From Psychrobacter sp. (GTDB taxonomy: Bacteria; Pseudomonadota; Gammaproteobacteria; Pseudomonadales; Moraxellaceae): a stretch of 47,333 bases of DNA. Every line of letters begins with the position of its first letter. The first letter of the stretch is position 1. The position numbers were made by a program, and so were the translations under genes. The notes beneath the pieces were generated by a model. It saw only the letters and a program-made list of their open reading frames with translations, was not told the DNA's origin and searched no databases. Of the stretch, positions 8,690-17,502 are shown one piece after another. The stretch lies in contig JARIDJ010000100.1 of assembly GCA_029267175.1 (NCBI GenBank), positions 1 through 47,333 on the forward strand. The letters are read 5' to 3'.

Positions 8690-9862
8690 TTAATAATGCG
8701 CATTGCCTGAAACCACTTGATAAAGCAGCTCAGGCTTGGCAGCAAGTAGCCCGTGGCCGAAACCGCGTAGCCACCAGACTAATTGTGAGGTCATATTGAC
8801 CGTGGCTTTGACGGTCAAAGTGTCATCGTCATTGATAATGACGGTTTGATCTTCGCTCAGCTGACTCTCCGTCAAGCTTTTACCAGCTTGCTTGGTAAAA
8901 GTCAGCTCGATAGCAGTGTTTTTACCGTGATCTGGCAAAGTATTGAGTAGCGGATGACTAAAGCCCATACCGCCAGCATCTAGATAGCTATCTAACTCAA
9001 AGCCCTCAGGGGTTATCGCGCTACTCTCCAAGATCTCAACACTAGCAAAACGGTGCAAAGCAAAGGTGCGAATGATACGCTCAGCATCATCAGTGCGTGT
9101 CGCTAATAGATAGATAATCACCCCACGCTGAATAATGGCGATAGGGTTTAGAGTATATTCGCTCGCCTCAGATTTATTACTACGAGTATAACAAGCCTTA
9201 ATCTGCTGCTGATAAAACAGCGCATGATAGATATTATCTTTACTTTCCAAATCGATAGGCGGCGCGATGAGCGGCTGCGTCGCAGGCTCAATTCGTACCC
9301 GATCAAGCCAAGAGTGGGTAACTTTACTATTTTTGAGTTGCCGGCGTGCTAAATCAAACCAAGGAAATAGCTCATCTAAAATAGCAGGCGGTAGTAATTG
9401 AGTTAGATTGGCCTCAACCATATTAAAGGCGACGGCCTGCGATAGATTCATATGCGGCAGACTCTGTAGAGGCGCATCTTCCTTCCAGCGCCACCCTTGC
9501 GGATTGGCATTGTTTTTCTCAATCGGGAAGCGTTTAGCCAAAGCATTTAGATCGCGCTGCACGGTACGCAAACTAATAGCAAAACCGGCTAGTTTAAGCT
9601 GCTCATAGATATGGCTTGTGCCAACCCAGCGATTGCGTTGTAGCTGCGACAATACTTGCCATTGCCGCGCGGTGGTGGCAGCGCCGTGGCGACTCGCTGC
9701 GCTATCGGCGGCTGAGTCTGTGGCTAGCTCTAACGACACCTCTTTTGGATCGAGCGCTAAGTCTTTAATCGCCACGTCATCAATTGCTTGTGGGTTAGTC
9801 AAAGCTTGATCTTCAGTCTGTCTCTTTTCATTAGCAGTCGCAGGAGTATTTTGCGCAGTCAT
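8690..9862 (-). CDS. WYL-domain transcriptional regulator with N-terminal helix-turn-helix
   Basis: A 390-residue predicted DNA-binding regulator. Residues about 1-60 are a polar extension. Residues about 65-112 form a DeoR/HTH_11-like winged helix (QWQVLSQLQRNRWVGTSHIYEQL...RTVQRDLNAL). The middle carries a WYL-type beta-barrel (about 205-290), here with AIIQRGVIIYLLATR in place of a strict W-Y-L triad. A C-terminal extension follows (WCX-like, about 310-390). WYL proteins act as ligand-responsive regulators, often sensing nucleic-acid or nucleotide signals. No operon partner is evident: the TerD gene lies 87 bases downstream on the same strand and the Lon-like gene upstream. Its target is unknown. 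Confidence 0.85.
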   Translation of the reverse strand: MTAQNTPATANEKRQTEDQALTNPQAIDDVAIKDLALDPKEVSLELATDSAADSAASRHGAATTARQWQVLSQLQRNRWVGTSHIYEQLKLAGFAISLRTVQRDLNALAKRFPIEKNNANPQGWRWKEDAPLQSLPHMNLSQAVAFNMVEANLTQLLPPAILDELFPWFDLARRQLKNSKVTHSWLDRVRIEPATQPLIAPPIDLESKDNIYHALFYQQQIKACYTRSNKSEASEYTLNPIAIIQRGVIIYLLATRTDDAERIIRTFALHRFASVEILESSAITPEGFELDSYLDAGGMGFSHPLLNTLPDHGKNTAIELTFTKQAGKSLTESQLSEDQTVIINDDDTLTVKATVNMTSQLVWWLRGFGHGLLAAKPELLYQVVSGNAHY

Positions 9863-10002
9863 GGATAGATAGCCTATGTCGAGTCCGTTTTGCTAGTTTG
9901 TATCAAAGTATTTTATCATCGCAGAAAATAGCGCTAGCGTCTAGGCACTTATCGCTATGCTATGAGTCGATAGCCGAGCAAACGCTACCTTTTTGCTAAA
10001 GA

Positions 10003-12792
10003 TTATTGGTCAGCATCACTAAAGGAGTTGTCCTCGTTATCTTCATCATTATCTAAGTATTCGTGATCTAGCTCATCGTCATCTAAGTCTTCATCGCTAG
10101 TATCGCACTCGCTCTGTATACGCTGGTTATCACCGCGCTTTTGCTCTTTTTTTTGTCGCTTTGCGGCTTTCTTTTTTTTGGCTTTCTTCTTTACTTTTTT
10201 ATCCTCAATCACTTCCTCGTCTTGTTGGTTTTCATCCCACAAAATTAGCTTACGTAAGATTTTGCCAAATAAAGTGTCTTTGTGATAGCGACCTTTTTTA
10301 TTCAAGGTATCGATAGGTAGGCCGGTCATCAAGCTCAAAGCTTCATTGATATGCCTGACGCCATAAACGTAAAATTTGCCTTTATTAACCGCCTCAATAA
10401 TGTCGTCGCGCAGCATCAGCTGATTGATATTAGCCATAGGGATGACGACGCCTTGCTCTCCTGTAAGCTCTTGCTCACGGCAAGCATCAAAGAATCCGGC
10501 TATTTTGGCATTGATACCGCCGACCGCTTGCACCTCGCCCAATTGGTTCATAGAGCCGGTGATAGCCAAAGCTTGATTGATGGGCACGCCAGCTAAGGCG
10601 GAGAGTAGGGCGCAAGCTTCGCTGACCGTCGCACTATCGCCATCGATATGAGCATAGCTTTGCTCAAACGCTAACGAGGCGCTAAAGTTTAGCGCATGAT
10701 GCTGACTAAATAGCGCGCGTAGATAGCTTGTCATAATAAGCATACCTTTGGCATGCAGACTGCCGCCCAAATCGACATCGCGCTCAATATCTAAGATGTC
10801 ACCGCTACCGATATTAGGCTGAATAACCGCTGTCAAACGTGCTGGCATGCCAAACTCACTATCGGCATAGCTGACCACTGTTAGGGCGTTGACTTGTCCA
10901 ACAGCCTGGCCTTGGGTATTAATGAGCTGCTGACCGTTTTTGAGCTCATCCCAATATAAATCGCGCAGATAACCTGAGCGCTCATCCATATCCATGATAG
11001 CTTGGGTAACGTGCTTAGCTGTGACGATTTGTTGATCGCTAAGCCGAGCATGGCGATTGGACTCATGTAGCAGTTTGATTAATAAATCACTATGTAAACT
11101 TAACCGATCTTGATCTTCAGCTTGCAGGCTTAAATGCTCAAGCAGTGCCGCTTGCGCGCTACTATCAAAAGGGAGGAGATGAGCGTAATCGATGATATCG
11201 GCCATTTTAGCTACTAGCGCTAGCTCATGTTCTTGAGTACGCGGCACGTCATCGTGAAAGTCTGCGCGTACCTTAAACACCGCATCAAACTCTGGCTCTA
11301 ACTCTAACAGCTCATAATATAAATCAGCCTCACCCAATAAAATAACTTTGACATCCAAATCAATAGCCGCTGGCGCTAATGATAAGCTACCGGTTAAAGT
11401 TAGCATTTGCTCAAGGCTTGAGAGTTTGATTTTGCGAGATTGCAAAGAGCGTTTAAGACCTTGCCAAGCATAAGGATGCTCAAGTAAGTGACTGGCCTCT
11501 AATATTAAATAACCGCCATTAGCCCGATGTAGCGCGCCGGCGCGGATCATACTGACATCAGTGGTGACTGTACCCAATTGGGTGATTTGCTCGACATGAC
11601 CGAGTAGGTTGAGATGAGTTGGCAAATCCTCAAAGATTACCGGCGCGCCGCTACCAGGCTGATGACTGATCATGACATTGACCGCGTAACGACTAGGCGT
11701 AGTCGCTAGCAAAGCACTGATAAATTCCTCGTCATCACCATTGACGATAGGGGCGGCGTGATTGACCATATCATTAAATAAGCTTTGCAGATAATCAAGC
11801 ACCCCTTGATGGTTAGCAAATTGCTCACGCACCTTTGTAAATAAAGGCTGCAAAGTACGCTGCGCCATATCGCGATGCAGTTTCTCAATCGTGTCATTGG
11901 CCTCATCTTCTAACTGCTCAAGCGCAATCGTTAGCTGATTGAAGCGTTTTTGCATATGGTTTTTATGAGTAAAATTACTAAAGTCTTTGGTAGGTTGGCG
12001 GCGTTTATCTTGCAGACTAGCCTTATCAGCTTCTAGGCTGGAGTCGCTACTAGCTGTATCAGCAGGCTGCTCATGATATTCCTCGTCAGCGCTTTGTGTT
12101 GGCAACTGGCTTGGATGCACAAATACCGCTTTATTATCCGAGGCGCGAAAGCTCAAAGCTAAGTCGTATTGCTTACCCTCAGCATTTAAAGCCTCGTAAG
12201 CATGACTCTCTTTTTCGTGCGCGGCGTTTTTTATCGCCTCAATTTGGCTTTGATAATAATCGCTACGAAAACGTTGACTCAGGCGTTTTTTGACCTGTAG
12301 CCATAACTCATTGACCTGCTGCTTAAGCTGCTGCGCTTGACCGGCTGGCAGGCGCAGAGAGAGCGGCGTACGCGGATCAGAGAAATTATGCACATAAACC
12401 CAATCATCAGGCGTTGGCTCCTTGGCAGCGATCCGTTGTAATAAGCGACTGATAACCGTACGTTTCCCGAGGCCATTTTCGCCGGCGGCAAACACATGAT
12501 AGCCACTAGCATCGATATCAAGCGCGGTTTGCAAGGCTTTGAGCGCACGCTGCTGACCAAAGCCAATATTTAGCTTGGGCGCTGTGCGAGTATCGCTAGG
12601 TAATAAGCTTGCATCGGTATAACGCTTTAACTGCTTGGTACTAATAAGGCAGCGCTGCTTGACCTCAATAAATACCGGATGAGGAGTGAAAGCGTCTTTA
12701 GTGTCTTTTGAGTTATTTAAGTGGCTATTCAAGGAGCTGTTTGAGAGGCTATCTGATAGCTCAGAAGTAGAGACAGTAGGCTGTTTGATCAT
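10003..12792 (-). CDS. Lon-like ATP-dependent protease (AAA, peptidase family S16)
   Basis: A 929-residue Lon-related protease (LonB/YcbZ-like group). An N-terminal domain is followed by a Walker-A-like GENGLGKR at 104-111. A long charged helical insertion occupies about 150-345, and the remaining AAA part includes GGYLILEASHLL (about 426-437). The C-terminal S16 protease domain spans about 615-830, with catalytic Ser720 in DGDSATVSE and Lys763 in GGINAKIAGF. Residues about 855-929 form a tail, first Lys/Arg-rich and then Asp/Glu-rich, which I do not recognise from the family. No clear Shine-Dalgarno precedes the ATG. It is presumably cytosolic protein quality control; substrates cannot be told. 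It stands alone, divergent from rsmG. Confidence 0.88.
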   Translation of the reverse strand: MIKQPTVSTSELSDSLSNSSLNSHLNNSKDTKDAFTPHPVFIEVKQRCLISTKQLKRYTDASLLPSDTRTAPKLNIGFGQQRALKALQTALDIDASGYHVFAAGENGLGKRTVISRLLQRIAAKEPTPDDWVYVHNFSDPRTPLSLRLPAGQAQQLKQQVNELWLQVKKRLSQRFRSDYYQSQIEAIKNAAHEKESHAYEALNAEGKQYDLALSFRASDNKAVFVHPSQLPTQSADEEYHEQPADTASSDSSLEADKASLQDKRRQPTKDFSNFTHKNHMQKRFNQLTIALEQLEDEANDTIEKLHRDMAQRTLQPLFTKVREQFANHQGVLDYLQSLFNDMVNHAAPIVNGDDEEFISALLATTPSRYAVNVMISHQPGSGAPVIFEDLPTHLNLLGHVEQITQLGTVTTDVSMIRAGALHRANGGYLILEASHLLEHPYAWQGLKRSLQSRKIKLSSLEQMLTLTGSLSLAPAAIDLDVKVILLGEADLYYELLELEPEFDAVFKVRADFHDDVPRTQEHELALVAKMADIIDYAHLLPFDSSAQAALLEHLSLQAEDQDRLSLHSDLLIKLLHESNRHARLSDQQIVTAKHVTQAIMDMDERSGYLRDLYWDELKNGQQLINTQGQAVGQVNALTVVSYADSEFGMPARLTAVIQPNIGSGDILDIERDVDLGGSLHAKGMLIMTSYLRALFSQHHALNFSASLAFEQSYAHIDGDSATVSEACALLSALAGVPINQALAITGSMNQLGEVQAVGGINAKIAGFFDACREQELTGEQGVVIPMANINQLMLRDDIIEAVNKGKFYVYGVRHINEALSLMTGLPIDTLNKKGRYHKDTLFGKILRKLILWDENQQDEEVIEDKKVKKKAKKKKAAKRQKKEQKRGDNQRIQSECDTSDEDLDDDELDHEYLDNDEDNEDNSFSDADQ

Positions 12793-12997
12793 AAAGTTAT
12801 GGTAGTCATCTAAAGAGTAAAGGATAAGTAAAAAAGCGTTTTATAAGGTAGAGATAATAGGAGCTGGCAAGCGGCGGATTATCAAAGATAACGGTAGATA
12901 GTATAAGATGACAAAGATTGAGGCAATCTATAACTATTCAAGTCTATAGCTGCGTGATAAAATCATCGCTTCAAATGAATAAGGGATAACGTGCTAT

Positions 12998-13711
12998 ATG
13001 TCAGCTTCTGCCAACTCATCTAATGGTTTTTTAGCCACTCACGCTAGTATTGACCCGACAGGTTTTGCAAAGCTTGGCGCGCAGTTGCCGCAGTTAGCGG
13101 ATATTTTGACACAGGCCACTGAGCAGTTATCTTTATCACTAACCGCTACGCAGCAGCGCCAGTTATTATTGTATTTAGACCAGCTATTGTTATGGAATAA
13201 AGCGTATAATCTGACCGCTATTACCGACCCTATCGAAGCGCTAGTCAAGCACGTCATCGATTGCTTGGCTATTATAGCGCATTTGCCAGCTGGCAATTTG
13301 TTAGATATTGGTACCGGTGCCGGTCTGCCAGCCGTGATTATTGCTATTTGTCAGCCTCAGCGCCACTGCACCGCGCTTGATAGTAATCAAAAGAAGATTC
13401 GCTTTATCAAACAGATCAGTAGCGAGCTTGGCCTAACTAACATACAGCCTATAGCGGCTCGTATTGAAGCGCATGAGGCTCAGTATGACGTTGTTACCTC
13501 GCGAGCTTTTGCCAGTTTAATTGACTTTGTCACCGTGGCGCAGCCGCGTCTAGCGGATCATGGCTATTTGTGTGCGATGAAAGGTAAAGCGCCAACCGCT
13601 GAAGAATTATCCTCATTAGCGAGCACATGGCAGATAAAAACCATCAAATTAGCAGTACCTCGTTTAGCCGAGAGTAGACATTTAATTGAATTATCTAATA
13701 AAAGTGTCTAA
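12998..13711 (+). CDS. rsmG: 16S rRNA (guanine-N7)-methyltransferase RsmG
   Basis: SAM-dependent methyltransferase that makes m7G527 in 16S rRNA (formerly gidB). The 237-residue protein shows the family core LLLWNKAYNLTAI (62-75), the SAM-binding motif DIGTGAGLPAV (103-113), acidic loop LDSNQKK (127-133), and VVTSRAFASL (165-174). The N-terminus is about 25 residues longer than E. coli RsmG. AAGGG lies about 12 bases upstream, slightly far. The usual neighbour mnmG is absent; parA follows after about 150 bases, as in many bacteria. Confidence 0.95.
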   Translation: MSASANSSNGFLATHASIDPTGFAKLGAQLPQLADILTQATEQLSLSLTATQQRQLLLYLDQLLLWNKAYNLTAITDPIEALVKHVIDCLAIIAHLPAGNLLDIGTGAGLPAVIIAICQPQRHCTALDSNQKKIRFIKQISSELGLTNIQPIAARIEAHEAQYDVVTSRAFASLIDFVTVAQPRLADHGYLCAMKGKAPTAEELSSLASTWQIKTIKLAVPRLAESRHLIELSNKSV

Positions 13712-13868
13712 GCTATCGCCATTTTGTGTATTATGAGACCGTAGCTGTTGTGAAACAGCCCGGTGTTTTGGTGAAACCTATTTGAGATATTCTTTAGATT
13801 AAAGAATGACTAGTTTTTTCAAGTGAGAAAACGCTCTACTAATAGACTTTAATAAATTGAGTAAAAGT

Positions 13869-14654
13869 ATGGAAATCATAGCTATTGCGAATCAAAAAGG
13901 CGGCGTAGGTAAAACCACGACGGCTGTAAATTTGACCGCAAGCTTAGCCGATAAGCGTAAGCATGTTTTGCTGATTGACTTAGATCCACAAGGTAATGCC
14001 ACTACCGGCACTGGCCTGAGTAAAAATAATCTTGAGCTGACCATAGCCGATGTATTGCTTGATGGCGTATCGCTGCAAGAGGCTATTATAAAGAGTCCAG
14101 CAGGGTTTGATGTGATTGCTGCTAACCGTGAGCTGGCAGGTATGGACATCACTTTGATGGGTGAGACCAATAGCCATGAGCTGCTAAAGTCAGCTGTGAG
14201 CGAGCTTATCGCTGAGCAGGGCGATAAACAAAGCCCGCCTTATGACTATATTATTATGGACTGCGCGCCAAGCCTGAATCTTTTGACTATTAATGCTTTG
14301 GTCGCCACCGATAGCGTTATTATTCCGATGCAGTGCGAGTATTATGCGCTAGAGGGCTTAGCCGATTTGTCACAGACCATTGAGCGCTTGACTGAGCTGA
14401 ACCCTAAGCTGCATATACGCGGCGTCGTCAGAACCTTGTTTGACACGCGCAATACTTTAGCCAAAGATGTCTCAAAGGAGCTTGAGGCGCATTTTGGCGA
14501 TATTATGTACAAAACGCATATCCCCAGAAACATTCGTTTGGCAGAAGCGCCTGCTCATGGCTTACCAGTGCTCGCTTATGAGCGCTGGTCAAAAGGAGCT
14601 AGAGCCTATCAGAAGCTTGCGGCTGAGGTGATCAAACAAAGTAGCTCAAGTTAG
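13869..14654 (+). CDS. parA: Chromosome-partitioning ATPase ParA (Soj)
   Basis: Nucleoid-associated ATPase that works with ParB to segregate the replication origin. The 261-residue protein begins MEIIAIANQKGGVGKTTT, with the deviant Walker A at residues 10-17. Further signatures are LIDLDPQGN (about 35-43), the Walker-B-type YIIMDCAPSL, and a C-terminal MYKTHIPRNIRLAEAPAHG. An in-frame TTG at 13857 would add four residues. The ATG is preferred because GAG lies seven bases before it and family members begin at this Met. parB starts 141 bases downstream. Two GTGAAAC words upstream (13750 and 13771) resemble parS half-sites. Confidence 0.95.
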   Translation: MEIIAIANQKGGVGKTTTAVNLTASLADKRKHVLLIDLDPQGNATTGTGLSKNNLELTIADVLLDGVSLQEAIIKSPAGFDVIAANRELAGMDITLMGETNSHELLKSAVSELIAEQGDKQSPPYDYIIMDCAPSLNLLTINALVATDSVIIPMQCEYYALEGLADLSQTIERLTELNPKLHIRGVVRTLFDTRNTLAKDVSKELEAHFGDIMYKTHIPRNIRLAEAPAHGLPVLAYERWSKGARAYQKLAAEVIKQSSSS

Positions 14655-14795
14655 AGTCTTTGATTAAAAACTTCAGTTGCAGCAGTATTTTTATTAATGA
14701 AGGTAACAACAACGAGGATTAGTCAGTACTTTGATTAATCACGACCTTTATCATTATCACTTGGTTTTTATTGTAGCGTTAGAGGATCAGAAATC

Positions 14796-15953
14796 ATGGC
14801 GAAAAAACGAGGATTGGCTGCCAATCGAGGTTTAGATGCCTTATTAGGATCAATCAAAAAAGAGAAGCAAATCACGGCCTCAGCACTACAGGACGATACA
14901 GCGCTGCGCGTTGCAAATAGTGACGACTTTGCAACTCATACCGCAAGCGAAGCAGAGAACAAAAAGGTCAGCAAACAAGTTATAGAAAATGACACTGTCA
15001 ATAACGATAAAGAGCAAAAGGGTGCCACTCTAAGCACTAGCGAAAAAGCAAAACGCGCGCCGCGTGCCGCGCGTCATACTGCTAAAACTCGGCACCATCA
15101 AAAGACTCGTAGCAGCGAGCAAGATAATATCGCCCCAGAAGATCAAATCAGTTTGGTGCAAATAGCTGTCAATCGCTTGCAAGCAGGCAAGTACCAGCCG
15201 CGCCGCGATATGAGTGAAACCGCGTTAGCAGAACTCGCTTCTTCTATTGAGCAGCATGGGGTTATGCAGCCTATTGTCATCAGACCTTTGCTCGCTAGCG
15301 AAGATAAGAGTAATGACGAGGTGACTCATGAGATCATCGCCGGTGAGCGCCGTTGGCGTGCAGCAAAAATGGCAGGCAAAGCGGTTATTCCAGCCATAGA
15401 GCGTGCCTTATCAGACGAGCTGGCTATAGCACTGGCGCTGATCGAAAATATTCAGCGTGAAGATTTATCGGTAATAGAACAAGCAGCGGCCCTGCAGCGC
15501 TTTCATACCGAGTTTGGTATGAGTCACGCGATGATTGCTGAGGTGGTCGGCAAAGCAAGAACCACCGTTTCAAATTTATTGAGGCTTAATCAGCTGCATG
15601 ATACCGTTAAAGATCATCTATCAAATGGGGCTTTGGATATGGGACATGCGCGTACGCTTTTGGCTTTGTCCTCCAAGCAGCAGCCTATTATCGCCCAAAA
15701 AATAATTGACGCTAATATGACCGTGCGCGAAGCAGAAAAGCTAGTGAAGTCCATCTTGCATCCTGTTATAAAGAGCCGCGTTGAGGCTTCGCAGTCGCAT
15801 GATATTGAACGCTTAACGCAGCGTTTGACCGATGCACTAGGAGCACAGGTCAAGCTTAAGCACAAAAAAGACGGTCAAGGTAGTGTGGAGATTTTCTTTC
15901 ATAATCAAGATGAGCTTGCCGCGCTAATCAAGCAGTTAGATATCCAAAGCTAA
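14796..15953 (+). CDS. parB: Chromosome-partitioning protein ParB (Spo0J)
   Basis: CTP-dependent DNA clamp that loads at parS and forms the partition complex with ParA. The 385-residue protein has an N-terminal ParA-interacting segment rich in basic residues (MAKKRGLAANRGLDALLG). A long polar linker covers about 25-110. The ParB N domain (about 117-205) carries GKYQPRRD and the nucleotide-binding GERRWRAA at 183-190. A helix-turn-helix follows at about 240-262 (GMSHAMIAEVVGKARTTVSN). The C-terminal dimerisation region is at about 330-385. The linker is longer than in E. coli-independent relatives such as Pseudomonas Spo0J (about 290 residues total). AGAGGATCAG provides the ribosome site. It is co-directional with parA. 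Confidence 0.95.
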   Translation: MAKKRGLAANRGLDALLGSIKKEKQITASALQDDTALRVANSDDFATHTASEAENKKVSKQVIENDTVNNDKEQKGATLSTSEKAKRAPRAARHTAKTRHHQKTRSSEQDNIAPEDQISLVQIAVNRLQAGKYQPRRDMSETALAELASSIEQHGVMQPIVIRPLLASEDKSNDEVTHEIIAGERRWRAAKMAGKAVIPAIERALSDELAIALALIENIQREDLSVIEQAAALQRFHTEFGMSHAMIAEVVGKARTTVSNLLRLNQLHDTVKDHLSNGALDMGHARTLLALSSKQQPIIAQKIIDANMTVREAEKLVKSILHPVIKSRVEASQSHDIERLTQRLTDALGAQVKLKHKKDGQGSVEIFFHNQDELAALIKQLDIQS

Positions 15954-16029
15954 CTATATCTCTGGTCGCAACTACTCTTCAAGCGAGTTAAAGTAGCCTA
16001 GACAAGCTCAATAACAAAAGAGAACTATC

Positions 16030-16782
16030 ATGTGGGAGTTGGTAAAAGCGGGCGGTTGGCTGATGATGCCGATTGTTATTTGCTCGGTAGTGGCGCTCAT
16101 CATTATTATAGAGCGCAGCAGCACTTTGCAGTTCGATAAAATTATACCGACAAGACTGCGTGAACAGCTGATTAATCGCTTACGTGAAAACGGCACTATA
16201 GGCCACACGCAGCTACTTAATGTCAAACAAAAAACTCCCCTAGGAGATATTTTGGCGACCGGTTTGCTTTATAGTCAGTACGGCCTTGACTCTATGACCA
16301 TGCATATGCAGAACCGCGCCAGCGTACAAATTCATCAATTAGAAAAAAACATCAATATGCTAGGAACTATAGGCGCTATAGCTCCGCTCTTAGGCTTATT
16401 GGGGACAGTATTAGGTATTATCTCCTCATTCTTAGCTATCACTGATGGCGCTATGCAGGACCCAACCTTACTAGCCGCTGGCGTGTCTCAAGCGCTGATT
16501 ACTACCGCAGCTGGCATGATCGTGGCAATACCAGCGCTGGTCGCTTATCGCTATTTTCAGCGCCGTATCGTCGATATCAATGCTCAGTTTGAGACTGAGG
16601 CGGGGCTCTTGATTCAAGAGCTTTATGACTATAAGCTACTTGATTTCACTCGTCATAATGGTGAGAGCGTGACAGGATTCTCAGAAAAAACAGCTAGTCA
16701 TGATAGCTCAACTCGCGCTTATGAGCCTGATTTAGCGGTGCATAAACCTATCAATCTAGATAATGCAGCGCTGACAAAATAA
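16030..16782 (+). CDS. exbB: MotA/TolQ/ExbB family proton channel protein
   Basis: Inner-membrane proton-channel subunit of an energy-transducing complex. The 250-residue protein has three hydrophobic segments at about 10-28, 113-138 and 153-175. The family signature runs through GAIAPLLGLLGTVLGIISSF (115-134), and TTAAGMIVAIPALVAY lies in the third segment. The C-terminal 60 residues are a polar cytosolic tail. It is followed by an exbD-like gene and then msbA, a neighbourhood seen in other gamma-proteobacteria. No tonB lies in this window, so the powered receptor system cannot be named. AGAGAA precedes the ATG. Confidence 0.85.
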   Translation: MWELVKAGGWLMMPIVICSVVALIIIIERSSTLQFDKIIPTRLREQLINRLRENGTIGHTQLLNVKQKTPLGDILATGLLYSQYGLDSMTMHMQNRASVQIHQLEKNINMLGTIGAIAPLLGLLGTVLGIISSFLAITDGAMQDPTLLAAGVSQALITTAAGMIVAIPALVAYRYFQRRIVDINAQFETEAGLLIQELYDYKLLDFTRHNGESVTGFSEKTASHDSSTRAYEPDLAVHKPINLDNAALTK

Positions 16783-16858
16783 TCAAGCAATAGCTCGAAG
16801 CTATCATGTGGTCATGATCTTGGCTCTATCAAAGCTTAGCCCTATCAAAGAGAGTGTT

Positions 16859-17290
16859 ATGCGTTTTAGAAAACCTACTGTCGAGCCGCTTGAGATTAAT
16901 TTGACGCCGATGATCGATTGCTTATTGTTTTTGATCATATTCTTATTATTAGCGACTTCATTCAATCACTTTAGCCGCCTTAATATTATCTTGCCAGAAG
17001 CGGAAGGCGTAGAACTGACCGAGCCGCAAGATAGTATCGAGGTGGCGGTACAAGAAGATGGCAGCTACCTTGTCAACGGCATAGCGCTTGCAAGCAGCAG
17101 CGCCGCTGAATTGACCAGTTTGCTACAACAAGAAGCGGGTAGCAATCGCGAGCTACTGTTTGTGATTGCCGCTGATGCTAATGCGACTCATCAATCAGTG
17201 GTACGAGTGATGGATATCGCTGGTAAGCTGGGATTTTTGAATATTAATATCAGCACGGTAGTACCTTTGGGTCAGCCCCTTCCAGAGTAA
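16859..17290 (+). CDS. exbD: ExbD/TolR family biopolymer transport protein
   Basis: Partner of the upstream ExbB-like protein. With the start at 16859 it has 143 residues: a short basic cytosolic N-terminus, one membrane helix beginning INLTPMIDCLLFLIIFLLLA with the conserved proton-path Asp20, and a periplasmic domain of about 105 residues. A longer frame from a GTG at 16808 exists but is unlikely, because the extra 17 residues would precede the conserved N-terminus MRFRKP and AGAG lies just before 16859. The short spacing to exbB (76 bases) suggests co-transcription. Confidence 0.88.
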   Translation: MRFRKPTVEPLEINLTPMIDCLLFLIIFLLLATSFNHFSRLNIILPEAEGVELTEPQDSIEVAVQEDGSYLVNGIALASSSAAELTSLLQQEAGSNRELLFVIAADANATHQSVVRVMDIAGKLGFLNINISTVVPLGQPLPE

Positions 17291-17502
17291 ACCGCTGTTG
17301 AGCGATAAATAAAAATAAAGCCATAAAGCACTGGTTTAGCTCTTTAGACTCACATTTTTTATTAGTTATCCTCTATATTCTATAGTCTTAGTAGACATGG
17401 CTATCTTTTACAGCATGATGTTATACTCTCTCGCAGTTTGTGCTGGCTTGATACTAGCAAAGCTAATTCTTTTTCTTCTTTTGTATTTGATCCGAGGCTT
17501 CT

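Noticed and set aside
16808..16858. Upstream extension of the exbD frame from GTG
   Set aside because: The conserved ExbD N-terminus begins at 16859 with its own ribosome site, so the 17 extra residues are not expected to be made.
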